Of a stretch of 64,000 bases of DNA, positions 47,909 to 56,240 are shown piece after piece. The notes under the pieces were generated by a model. The model ran no database searches. It had not been told where the DNA came from and saw only the letters and a program-made list of their open reading frames with translations. A program made the translations under genes and the position numbers. The DNA is from Cellvibrionaceae bacterium 1162T.S.0a.05 (GTDB taxonomy: Bacteria > Pseudomonadota > Gammaproteobacteria > Pseudomonadales > Cellvibrionaceae): positions 1,888,392 to 1,952,391 of the forward strand of contig LANB01000001.1 of the NCBI GenBank assembly GCA_000964245.1. Reading direction: 5' to 3'. Each line of letters starts with the position of its first letter. The stretch's first letter is position 1.

Positions 47909-49076
47909 GGCTTATCTCCCGTGTTGATCGTGTCTGACTCGCTGCGGATGAGTGTACACTGGCATGAGCACTTGCCGAGTGACTTAATGCATGCCGCTTG
48001 GCCCACTGTTTTTTCACATATTGTAAAAATCGTGTATTCCAGGACGTGTGAACCTGGCCACTTTCGCGCCAGTACATCACAAATTCGGCAAGCAGTGAGC
48101 GTGCAAATTGTATATCAATATTAGCGAGCCGTAGAACATCATACACTTCTTCTGAAGGCTGCCAATTGGCGGCAATCGGTAAAGGTTGCGAGCCACTCTC
48201 TAAAGAGTTTTGATATTTATGCCACTGCAATTTGACATGTTGAATAAACTTGCTGTTCCAGGTAGAAAGTTTATCGCCGCGCTCCTGCCAATATAAAATA
48301 AACTCTGGAATGGCATCTTCAATAAACTCCATGCTCACACAGGCTTGCTCACGCAACACCTGCAAGGCATCCGCAGAAGGTCGCCAGCTCATGTGCATGT
48401 GGGTTTCCTGGCTGCGGGCGTGACTCTCCGCTTCAAATTTTCGCCACTGATGCAAAACATGTTTCAAAAACACCGAACCCCAGGAGCGCTGCGCCTCATT
48501 GCGCTCACGCCAATAGGTCACAAAAGCTGGCACATGCTGCAAAGCGAAAGCGGAGGGAATATTGTGTTGATGCAACTGTGCCAGGGTGTCCTCGTCAGGC
48601 TGCCAATTGGGCGCAATAAAATTCTTACCGAAAATACTCCCGTTTTCTTCTCGCCAGGCCTGTGGCGACTGCGCCTTGGCCGTTGCGTTCCCCGCAGAGG
48701 CATGGGCACTGGCCGACGCGGACGAAGAAGACGAAGAGGCATGAGCGTGGCTTTCCGTTTTTTGCGCAGCTTTTTCATTAAAGGCAAAAAGGAAATTGGT
48801 ATCCTGTCCAAACCAGGTTGCGCCAATCAGCAAGATACCCTTGTCACGTAAGCTCTGACAAACGCGTTGAATGTCGTGATTACTAAAGAAGGGCAGCGCC
48901 TCGGTAATCAATTGACAAGGCAAACTGTACCAGCCAAAACCATTGCGCCATTGTGGCGAGTGCGCTTGGCTAAGCTCATTGAGAACAGACAGCAAACAGG
49001 CCTCCTCAAGGCCAACTGTTGCTGCCAGCGAGGGGTAAATTAATATTGGCTTTTCGGGAATTAAAGAACTTTTCAT
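47871..49076 (-). CDS. Protein with three DnaT-like DNA-binding repeats
   Basis: 401 residues from the ATG at 49076 (AGAGG ribosome site). Residues 1-100 form a globular, winged-helix-like N-terminal domain. A Ser/Ala/His-rich linker (110-140) follows. Then come three repeats of about 60 residues (157-216, 230-290, 304-364). Each begins W-x-P, has F-x-x-Y-W-R/Q-E and W-x-x-x-F-x-x-x-V-x-x-Q-W. This is the pattern of the C-terminal domain of the primosome protein DnaT, which normally occurs once. A second Ser/Ala/His linker lies at 365-382. It probably binds single-stranded DNA in replication restart or helicase loading (inference). Confidence 0.78.
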   Translation of the reverse strand: MKSSLIPEKPILIYPSLAATVGLEEACLLSVLNELSQAHSPQWRNGFGWYSLPCQLITEALPFFSNHDIQRVCQSLRDKGILLIGATWFGQDTNFLFAFNEKAAQKTESHAHASSSSSSASASAHASAGNATAKAQSPQAWREENGSIFGKNFIAPNWQPDEDTLAQLHQHNIPSAFALQHVPAFVTYWRERNEAQRSWGSVFLKHVLHQWRKFEAESHARSQETHMHMSWRPSADALQVLREQACVSMEFIEDAIPEFILYWQERGDKLSTWNSKFIQHVKLQWHKYQNSLESGSQPLPIAANWQPSEEVYDVLRLANIDIQFARSLLAEFVMYWRESGQVHTSWNTRFLQYVKKQWAKRHALSHSASAHASVHSSAASQTRSTREISLEEELGDRSWAN

Positions 49077-49098
49077 GGTACCTCTGGTTATCGGGCTT

Positions 49099-49300
49099 TT
49101 GAAAAATACCATTTTCTTTTGGAAGCGAATTCGTCGCGAAACACCGATTGCAAGGGCGCCCCTTGCGAAAACGCGGTGAATACATCCCTGTAGCTCCGAC
49201 ACCGCATCCATGCGGTGACGGTTTCGCAAGGGGCGCCCTCACACTCGGTGTTTGCCAGGTGCTGGCGCCAAAAGAAGAACGGGCCTCTGGTATCTTTCAA
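49099..49300. repeat. Long imperfect palindrome upstream of the DnaT-like gene
   Basis: Core arms 49139-49170 and 49222-49253 (32 bp each, 3 mismatches) include a perfect 18-bp inverted repeat starting AGGGCGCCCCTTGCG. An inner hairpin CACCGCAT-CC-ATGCGGTG lies at 49200-49217. The outer arms also match: TTGAAAAATACCA (49099-49111) with TGGTATCTTTCAA (49288-49300), and TTCTTTTGG with CCAAAAGAA. A direct repeat CCTCTGGTTATC/CCTCTGGTATC flanks it. It is probably a palindromic repetitive element or a long RNA hairpin in the leader. Confidence 0.7.
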
Positions 49301-49373
49301 GCTTGCCGCTAGGTTACCATTTGGGCCGGGCAAACGATACGTTCATCTCCAGAAATGGATATAAGGAAGGGGC

Positions 49374-49895
49374 TTGGCTGATATTATCGAAAGGCACATG
49401 GGGCAGGCGTTTTATCGGTTGGCGCCGGTTCTGCAGCGGGTTCACAGCGGGAATATTCGGCTGGAGGGTCGGGTAGAGGTGCGTCATGGCGGGGGGCTTG
49501 CACGCCTGATCTGCAAACTATTCCGCTTCCCGCCCGAGGGCCAAAACCTGCCATTAAGAGTGGATTGCCGGCACAGCCCCGACACCATGCATTGGCAACG
49601 CTTTTTTGGTGGGCATGAAATGGTCTCGCACTTTCATTTGTCCGGGCGGTGGATCAGGGAAAAGCTCGGGCCCTTGCGTTTCAGGTTTGTAGCGCGGGAG
49701 CAGGAAGGAGGCTTGCGTTATGATTTTCAGCACACAGCCCTGTTTTTTCTGCCTATTCCACAATTTCTGGGGCCTCAAATTGATGCCTACGAATACGCAA
49801 AGGATGGACGCTACCATTTTCAGGTGGAAGTGAAGATGTTATTTGTCGGGCCGGTGATTGCCTACGGTGGGGTTTGCGATTTGCAAGCGCTGTGA
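49374..49895 (+). CDS. DUF4166 family protein
   Basis: 173 residues from a TTG start with a strong AAGGAAGGGG ribosome site; ATG at 49398 would be the next choice. The pattern fits DUF4166: FYRLAPVLQRVHSG, GGGLARLICKLFRFP, MHWQRFFGGHEM, GRWIREKLGPLRFRF and YHFQVEVKMLFVGPVIAYGG. Function unknown. No signal peptide or membrane segment. It precedes the NADAR gene by 42 bp. Confidence 0.8.
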   Translation: MADIIERHMGQAFYRLAPVLQRVHSGNIRLEGRVEVRHGGGLARLICKLFRFPPEGQNLPLRVDCRHSPDTMHWQRFFGGHEMVSHFHLSGRWIREKLGPLRFRFVAREQEGGLRYDFQHTALFFLPIPQFLGPQIDAYEYAKDGRYHFQVEVKMLFVGPVIAYGGVCDLQAL

Positions 49896-49937
49896 TTCTG
49901 TTAGTATGAGCCTCCTTTTTTAAGCTCGATTGCACTC

Positions 49938-50441
49938 ATGTTATTTGCCCACGACCCCAGTAAAGAAGATGCGCTGAAGTTTTCGCGCTTCGATGCCGAC
50001 AGTCCTTTTTCTACCACGACCCGTCAAATTCAATTGGAAGATCAATCCTGGCCTTCCGCCGAGCACTACCTGCAAGCCAGTCTTGCGCGCTCGCCGACCT
50101 GGGCGGAGAAAATCAAGGCGGCGGCCGACGGCAAGGCAGCCTATAAATTGGGGAATGTGTGGTATCGCCGTAAACGCGATAACTGGAAGAAATTACGCCG
50201 TGTGTTGATGACACGTGCACTTTACACCCAGGCCATGATGTACCCGGAAGTAAAGCAAGCTCTGCTGGAGACTGGCGAGGAAATGTTGCTGGAAACCTCG
50301 GCTTACGATCACTATTGGGGGCTCGGTCGTGATCAGCGCGGTTTGAATATGTTGGGCAAGGTTTGGATGGATGTGCGCAAAAAAATCCGTGAAGACGAAA
50401 GCACAAGTCTGGACAGTTCCGCTGATCAGCAAAACGATTAG
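49938..50441 (+). CDS. NADAR-domain protein (YbiA-like)
   Basis: 167 residues. Typical NADAR features are the N-terminal FSRFDADSPFS, WPSAEHYLQASLA with the conserved Glu, and YDHYWGLGRDQRGLNMLGKVWMDVR. The family includes N-glycosidases acting on riboflavin precursors (YbiA) and enzymes removing ADP-ribose from guanine in DNA; which applies here is unknown. It lies 12 bp before radA, so it may share its transcript. Confidence 0.9.
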   Translation: MLFAHDPSKEDALKFSRFDADSPFSTTTRQIQLEDQSWPSAEHYLQASLARSPTWAEKIKAAADGKAAYKLGNVWYRRKRDNWKKLRRVLMTRALYTQAMMYPEVKQALLETGEEMLLETSAYDHYWGLGRDQRGLNMLGKVWMDVRKKIREDESTSLDSSADQQND

Positions 50442-50453
50442 GGCTAGTTAAAC

Positions 50454-51830
50454 GTGGCAAAAAATAAAACCGCCTTTGTCTGTAATGATTGTGGAGCTGA
50501 CTTCAGTAAGTGGCAGGGCCAGTGCACAGAATGCGGTGCCTGGAATACGCTGAGTGAAGTGCGTCTTGGCGCGAGTGCGACAAAATCAACAGCGCGTCGT
50601 TCACAAGGTTATGCCGGGGCGCTAAGTCAAAAACCGACCTTGCTCGCCGATGTCGATCTGGCGGAACTCCCGCGTTTAAGCTCCGGGCTCGAAGAGTTCG
50701 ATCGCGTGCTTGGGGGTGGGTTTGTGCCCGGCTCGGTGGTATTGATTGGTGGGCATCCCGGTGCGGGCAAATCAACCGTGTTATTACAAACATTGTGTCG
50801 TCTCGCTGAGACTTATCCCGCGCTGTATGTGACCGGCGAGGAGAGTCTGCAACAGGTGGCCATGCGTGCGCAGCGTTTGCACCTTCCCATGGGTAAGCTG
50901 CAAATGTTAAGCGCAACGGATGTTGAAGCTATTATCGTTGCCGCCGAAGAGAGCAAACCAAAAATTATGGTGGTGGACTCGATTCAGGTGATGCACCAAA
51001 GTGAGATCAGTTCAGCGCCGGGTTCGGTGAGTCAGGTCAGGGAGTGCGCCGCAGAATTAACGCGTTTTGCCAAACAAAGTGGCACCGTGTTGATTATGGT
51101 GGGGCATGTCACCAAAGATGGCAGTCTCGCAGGCCCCAAGGTGCTGGAACATATTATCGATTGTTCGATCATGCTCGAAGGCTCACACGATTCTCGCTTT
51201 CGCACTTTGCGCGGGACTAAAAACCGCTTTGGTGCCGTCAATGAGCTTGGTGTTTTTGCGATGACAGAGCAGGGTTTGAAAGAAGTCAGTAATCCCTCCG
51301 CGATCTTTTTACAGCGTTCTGATGAAGTGTCCTCCGGCTCAGTTGTGATGGCGACCTGGGAAGGCACACGCCCCTTGCTTGTTGAAATTCAGGCGCTCGT
51401 TGACAGCTCCAATCTCGGCAACCCTCGCCGTGTTGCGGTAGGGCTGGAGCAAAACCGTCTCGCGATGTTGTTAGCCATTTTGCATCGCCATGGTGGTTTG
51501 ATGGTGGGCGATCAGGATGTGTTTGTGAACGTCGTCGGCGGGGTCAAAATTATGGAAACCTCGGCCGATTTGGCGCTCTTGCTCGCGCTGGTGTCGAGCT
51601 TTCGCGATCGCCCGCTGGCAACCGACCTGGTGGTGTTTGGTGAAGTCGGCCTTGCTGGCGAAATTCGCCCGGTGCCCAGTGGCCAGGAACGCCTGCGGGA
51701 AGCAGGTAAGCATGGGTTTAAGCGCGCTATCGTGCCCTTGAATAATGTACCCAAGGAAAAAATCAAGGGCATTGATATCGTCGGCGTAAAAAATTTATCT
51801 CAGGCGCTGGCGGCCATTGGTGCGGACTAG
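50454..51830 (+). CDS. radA: DNA repair protein RadA
   Basis: 458 residues from a GTG start. RadA drives branch migration in recombination. An N-terminal zinc finger (Cys10, Cys13, Cys24, Cys27) precedes the RecA-like core with Walker A GGHPGAGKST (99-108) and the RadA signature KNRFG (256-260). A C-terminal Lon-like domain (GEVGLAGEIRPV) follows. All features are intact and the length is normal. Confidence 0.97.
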   Translation: MAKNKTAFVCNDCGADFSKWQGQCTECGAWNTLSEVRLGASATKSTARRSQGYAGALSQKPTLLADVDLAELPRLSSGLEEFDRVLGGGFVPGSVVLIGGHPGAGKSTVLLQTLCRLAETYPALYVTGEESLQQVAMRAQRLHLPMGKLQMLSATDVEAIIVAAEESKPKIMVVDSIQVMHQSEISSAPGSVSQVRECAAELTRFAKQSGTVLIMVGHVTKDGSLAGPKVLEHIIDCSIMLEGSHDSRFRTLRGTKNRFGAVNELGVFAMTEQGLKEVSNPSAIFLQRSDEVSSGSVVMATWEGTRPLLVEIQALVDSSNLGNPRRVAVGLEQNRLAMLLAILHRHGGLMVGDQDVFVNVVGGVKIMETSADLALLLALVSSFRDRPLATDLVVFGEVGLAGEIRPVPSGQERLREAGKHGFKRAIVPLNNVPKEKIKGIDIVGVKNLSQALAAIGAD

Positions 51831-51898
51831 ATAAGCGGTACAGGCCAGGTAGGTGGCGCGAACCTGGTGGTGCGGCAACAAGGGGGGCAACCCCGATT

Positions 51899-52231
51899 TC
51901 AGTAATCCACTTTGAGATCGTTGTCCTTTTCCAGCTTATCCAGAAGATAGGACAGCGACAAACTGCAAGCTTCGTTCGCGCGGCATTCCAGGCCGATATA
52001 GTGTTCTTTCACGTGCGCTACCGTGCCTTCAAAATCCAGCTTTTCCTCATCATTAATTTCGATACAAAGCGCGACCTGCTGGCCAGGGCTGAGCGTGTGA
52101 TCCTCGGTAATCGCGATCAGTACACCATCGCGCGAGACATTTAACAAATGGGCAGGGAAGCTGTTGGTATCGCCAGTTAAGTGGGCGTGTGCACGTAATG
52201 GAATGCGATCCGATTCTCGATATTCTTTCAT
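51899..52231 (-). CDS. PilZ-domain protein
   Basis: 110 residues. RESDRIPLR near the N-terminus and NVSRDGVLI (N-x-S-x-x-G) match the PilZ c-di-GMP-binding motifs. The rest is a beta-rich domain. It follows a second PilZ gene by 24 bp on the same strand, so the two form an operon. It is convergent with radA. Confidence 0.88.
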   Translation of the reverse strand: MKEYRESDRIPLRAHAHLTGDTNSFPAHLLNVSRDGVLIAITEDHTLSPGQQVALCIEINDEEKLDFEGTVAHVKEHYIGLECRANEACSLSLSYLLDKLEKDNDLKVDY

Positions 52232-52255
52232 GGCGTAGCAGTATTTTCGTTGTTA

Positions 52256-52630
52256 TCAGGTTTTGGGAGCGACAAGTTCGTGAAGAACACGCTCAGCGGC
52301 ATTAGGGTCGTTTAGATTGAGTTCGACCAGGCGACGGAGATGAGCAATGCTGTCTACATCGATGCTTTCGCATTTAAAACCCAATACATCAGAACTGCTA
52401 TGCACTAACACCAGCTGCATACGAATTTCCGTTTCATCAGCCAAAAGAATCAGTGCATTTATTGGCTGATCGGCGCGTATTACATAATCTTGCGGCGTAT
52501 CGATCAGTATACCATTGAGCGAGAGGTCGACAACCTCACTGCGAAAATGCTGATCGTTTTGGCTCAACTGCACTTCCGTGTGAAAGTTCACACGGGAGTA
52601 GCGGCGGCGTTCCTGCTTGGCGTTGACCAT
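52256..52630 (-). CDS. PilZ-domain protein
   Basis: 124 residues. The arginine motif RRRYSRVNF and DLSLNGILID (D-x-S-x-x-G) are both intact, so c-di-GMP binding is likely. A C-terminal helical extension (about 95-124) is present. It is the first gene of a two-PilZ operon. The two proteins share little identity outside the motifs, so they are not a recent duplication. Confidence 0.88.
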   Translation of the reverse strand: MVNAKQERRRYSRVNFHTEVQLSQNDQHFRSEVVDLSLNGILIDTPQDYVIRADQPINALILLADETEIRMQLVLVHSSSDVLGFKCESIDVDSIAHLRRLVELNLNDPNAAERVLHELVAPKT

Positions 52631-52799
52631 GGTGGCCCCTCATATATCCGTTTTCGTGCAATAGTAGACTCTGCTTTAAGTCTAGCAGGCTGTTACGGAA
52701 GTGTTTCCCAAAAGGCTGTAAGCGCGCAGGTGTCTTCAAAAGGCTGGCGGCTTGAGGTAGTCTGACGTGCCGAGCATCCAAAAGGAAAAATAACGAAGC

Positions 52800-53492
52800 G
52801 TGACAACAGGGATTACCGATACCCGGGTTTATGTGGAAACCCCCGAAGGTGCAGACCTTCCCATGGATCCGGCTGGCGTTGGCGTAAGAATCGCAGCTTA
52901 CCTGATTGATTTCCTCATTCGTGTTGGGGTGGTTGTCTTGCTGTCCATGGTGCTGGCCTATGCGGATAAGCTGGGAGAAGGGCTGCTGCTAATTTGTTAT
53001 TTCCTTATAGACTGGTTCTACCCTGTATATTTCGAAGTCTGGCGAGGGGGGGCAACGCCAGGTAAAAAAGCCATGGGCATTCTTGTCGTCAATGTTGACG
53101 GCTCACCGGTGAGTTTTTCCAGCTCGCTGATTCGCAACTTGCTGCGCTTTGTCGATTCCTTTCCCGTAATATTTTATGTTCCCGCTCTGGTGTGTTGTTT
53201 GTGCAATAAAAGATTCCAGCGCCTCGGTGATCTTGCTGCTGCAACAATGGTGATTTATGCACAAGCACAACAAGCGCGCCCCCACATATCCGAGCCGGGT
53301 AAAGCCAGTGTTCCCACGGACTTTAATCTTGAAGAGCAGCGCGCCTTGATTGCCTTTGCTGAGCGCAGTGAGAACTTATCTCCTGACAGGCAAAAAGAAT
53401 TGGCAGACGTGTTGATGCCTGTTCTTAAGGTGAAAGATCCGATTAAAACCATTAAGCAAATGGCAAACACACTGGTTGGAGGGAGAGAATGA
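52800..53492 (+). CDS. RDD-family membrane protein
   Basis: 230 residues from a GTG start (MTTGITDTRVYVETPEG), with only a distant AAGGA-type ribosome site. The RDD domain (about 25-160) has GVRIAAYLIDFLIR and GGATPGKKAMGILVVNVDG, with three or four membrane helices. The C-terminal 70 residues are cytoplasmic. The role of RDD proteins in such clusters is unknown. It is the first gene of a six-gene cluster ending with DUF58. Confidence 0.85.
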   Translation: MTTGITDTRVYVETPEGADLPMDPAGVGVRIAAYLIDFLIRVGVVVLLSMVLAYADKLGEGLLLICYFLIDWFYPVYFEVWRGGATPGKKAMGILVVNVDGSPVSFSSSLIRNLLRFVDSFPVIFYVPALVCCLCNKRFQRLGDLAAATMVIYAQAQQARPHISEPGKASVPTDFNLEEQRALIAFAERSENLSPDRQKELADVLMPVLKVKDPIKTIKQMANTLVGGRE

Positions 53493-53538
53493 AAGCGGTG
53501 CACGGCACAATGAGCCAGGTGGGTAAAGGAATAAAATA

Positions 53539-54534
53539 ATGAAGCAACAGCAATTTGAAAACCTCTATGCCGAACGCTGGAACCGTTTTGAAGTATTGCT
53601 GCAAGAAGCCGAGCTTTCGCGCCCTCTCAATCCGCTTGAGTTAAAGGAATTCGCGCAACTTTATCGCAAGGTTTGCCATTTTCATTCGCTGGCGAAAGAG
53701 CGCCGCTATAGCAGTTACATGGTTGATAAGCTCGGAGAGTTAATTGTTCGCGGTCATCAACAACTCTATAAACGGAAAACAGATTATCGCCAGAAAATGA
53801 TTCAATTTTTTCTTGCGGACTTTCCTTGCCTTGTCCGCAAAGAAGCGCGGTTTTTCTGGGTTGCAACGGCCTTGTTTTATGTTCCCGCCCTCATTTATTT
53901 TATCGTCGTGTTACTCAAGCCGGAATTGGTTTACGGCTTTCTCGACCCGATGACTGTGATACAGCTTGAGTCGATGTATAACCCGGAAAATCGCCTGGTT
54001 GGAGAGGCGCGAGAAGCCGCTACCAATTGGCATATGTTCGGTTTTTACATACGCAATAACATTAGCGTGGCCTTCAACTGTTTTGCATCCGGGTTTGTAT
54101 GGTGTCTGGGGTCAATTTTCTTCCTGGTTTTTAATAGTTTGCTCCTGGGTTCTGTTTCGGGCCATATGGTGAATGTTGACTACAGCGAGACTTTTTTCAC
54201 TTTCGTAATCGGTCATGGAAGTTTTGAATTGACCGCAATTGTCCTTTCAGGTGCTGCGGGATTGAAGATGGGTTACGCCCTCATTGCGCCGGGTAACTAT
54301 TCGCGCCTGGAGGCGCTAAAACGCGCTGCGAGCATTGCAATTAAATTGATGTTTGGTGTTATCGCCATGTTGGTTATTGCTGCCTTTATTGAAGCCTTCT
54401 GGTCTTCCAATAACCTGTTTTTGGCATGGCAAAAATATCTGGTGGGCGCCGTGTTGTGGGCAGTGGTATTCATTTATCTTGCATTCGCGGGAAAACAAGC
54501 TGAGCTTCCTGATAAAACGGAGTTCAATCCTTGA
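53539..54534 (+). CDS. SpoIIM-like (stage II sporulation protein M family) membrane protein
   Basis: 331 residues. After a cytoplasmic helical region (about 1-100) come five or so membrane helices. The family signature lies in the segment NNISVAFNCFASGFVWCLGS and in HGSFELTAIVLSGAAGL. In Bacillus SpoIIM belongs to a peptidoglycan-remodelling complex; in non-sporulating bacteria the function is unknown. The stop overlaps the TTG start of the next gene. Confidence 0.88.
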   Translation: MKQQQFENLYAERWNRFEVLLQEAELSRPLNPLELKEFAQLYRKVCHFHSLAKERRYSSYMVDKLGELIVRGHQQLYKRKTDYRQKMIQFFLADFPCLVRKEARFFWVATALFYVPALIYFIVVLLKPELVYGFLDPMTVIQLESMYNPENRLVGEAREAATNWHMFGFYIRNNISVAFNCFASGFVWCLGSIFFLVFNSLLLGSVSGHMVNVDYSETFFTFVIGHGSFELTAIVLSGAAGLKMGYALIAPGNYSRLEALKRAASIAIKLMFGVIAMLVIAAFIEAFWSSNNLFLAWQKYLVGAVLWAVVFIYLAFAGKQAELPDKTEFNP

Positions 54535-56240
54535 ATCTTGATCAACTCACCATCGAAATTCGGCCGCGCCGCCCCTGGGAAGCAGTCGATTTGGGAATCC
54601 GAATGGCTCAGCGTTGGTGGTGGCCGTTGACCCTGATTTTTATTTTACTCAGTTTGCCTTTATGGGTTGCGATCAGTTTCGTTGATCAGAAGTATTGGTA
54701 TTGGAAGTTGTTGGCGTTCTGGTTATTTTTACCCCTGCTGGAGCGGCCGCTGCTCTATTTTCTAAGCCAGGCGGTATTCAATGATTTGTTGACTGTGCGC
54801 GCCGTCATGCAGAAAAGTTTCACACTCATGTGGCCCCAGTCTTTTTCGAGCGTTAGCTGGCGTCGACTCAGCCCAAGTCGCTCGATGGATATGGCCGTAA
54901 CTGTACTGGAAGGGCTAAACGGCAAACGCCGCTCGGCGCGCTTAAGTGTGCTACACCGGGAAGACGCCAGTCCGGCGACCTGGATGTCTTTTATTAGTTT
55001 GTTGTGTATACCAGCGATTGCGCTAACACTGTTTCTTGTGCTGGTTCAATTCATCAGTCAATTTTTTGATACGCCTTGGTGGGAATTTGCGCACGATACC
55101 AGCTGGTCTTTCTTCTTCAGTGAGTGGGCGGGCAATATTATTTATCACTTGCTCTATGTCGGGTTGGTGCTGGTTACACCGTTCTATGTTGCAGCGGGTT
55201 TTGCGCTTTATCTAAATCGACGCATTCGTTTGGAAGCCTGGGATGTGGAGATTGAATTCAAGAAAATCGTACAAAAACGCCAGGCATCACACGCGTTGCT
55301 ACTTGTCTTGTTTGTCGGAAGTTTTTTCGCATTAGTAAATTTTGAGCCTGCTTTTGCAGCATCAACTGAAGATGCGCTTGCCGAAGAAAATGCCGCCTAT
55401 AACGATGAGACCGATAGCGGAGAAAATGAATTCGAGACAAGTGCGTCCCGGGAAAGAGAGCACGAAGAAGGAGAGCACGAAGAAATAGACTGGCAGTTAG
55501 AGCAGGATCAGGAGATCGAGAAAGAGAGGGTAATGAGTTCCGCCCAGATTCAAGCGCGTGCGGATATCAAGGCCATTCTCGACGGTGAAGACTTCAACCA
55601 ATACGAAAAAAAGACGCGTCGCCGTTTCCCTTTCGATGAAGACAAGGAAAATGAGGAGGTAGAGGGCGATGAGGAATTTTTTCGCGGGCTGGAGAAGCTG
55701 TTCGACAATATTGCATCACTCGCTGAAGTCTTACTCTGGACGTTGGTAATCTCGGTTATCTTTTTTCTCATTTACCGTTATCGCTTCTGGTTAGGTGAAT
55801 TACTTCCCGAACGTCATCGGCTACAAAGACAAACGCCGGAAACGCTGTTCGGGTTGCCAATTACAGAAGCATCACTTCCCGATGATGTCGGCGCGAGTGC
55901 TCGGCGACTTTGGCTGCAGGGTCAGCAGCGCGATGCCCTGGCATTGCTTTATCGGGCCTGCCTCGCGCAGTTGTTGCAACGTGGTCTGGAATTGCGCGAT
56001 GGTGACACCGAACTTGAATGCTTGAGAGCCAGTAAAAAATACGCTGGGCGATTGCAGCTTAATACGGATGCTCAAGATTACTTTAGCCGTTTGACAGGGC
56101 TCTGGCGCAATATGGCCTATGGTCATCTGCAAGCTGACGAAAATACTGTGTTGCTGTTATGTGATCAATGGTCAGCCTCCTGGCAAGTTCAACAAAATAC
56201 ACCGGAAGACAACACGACAACTCAGGGTGGAGAGTTGTGA
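54531..56240 (+). CDS. DUF4129-domain membrane protein
   Basis: 569 residues. The start is a TTG overlapping the upstream TGA, with GGAG 8 nt before. Four membrane helices lie in the first 230 residues and another near 265-285. A very acidic segment (about 285-335, rich in Glu and Asp) follows, then a further membrane helix near 400. The C-terminal DUF4129 region (about 445-530) has ARRLWLQGQQRDALALLYRACLAQL. DUF4129 is usually found with MoxR and DUF58; its function is not known. Confidence 0.82.
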   Translation: MNLDQLTIEIRPRRPWEAVDLGIRMAQRWWWPLTLIFILLSLPLWVAISFVDQKYWYWKLLAFWLFLPLLERPLLYFLSQAVFNDLLTVRAVMQKSFTLMWPQSFSSVSWRRLSPSRSMDMAVTVLEGLNGKRRSARLSVLHREDASPATWMSFISLLCIPAIALTLFLVLVQFISQFFDTPWWEFAHDTSWSFFFSEWAGNIIYHLLYVGLVLVTPFYVAAGFALYLNRRIRLEAWDVEIEFKKIVQKRQASHALLLVLFVGSFFALVNFEPAFAASTEDALAEENAAYNDETDSGENEFETSASREREHEEGEHEEIDWQLEQDQEIEKERVMSSAQIQARADIKAILDGEDFNQYEKKTRRRFPFDEDKENEEVEGDEEFFRGLEKLFDNIASLAEVLLWTLVISVIFFLIYRYRFWLGELLPERHRLQRQTPETLFGLPITEASLPDDVGASARRLWLQGQQRDALALLYRACLAQLLQRGLELRDGDTELECLRASKKYAGRLQLNTDAQDYFSRLTGLWRNMAYGHLQADENTVLLLCDQWSASWQVQQNTPEDNTTTQGGEL

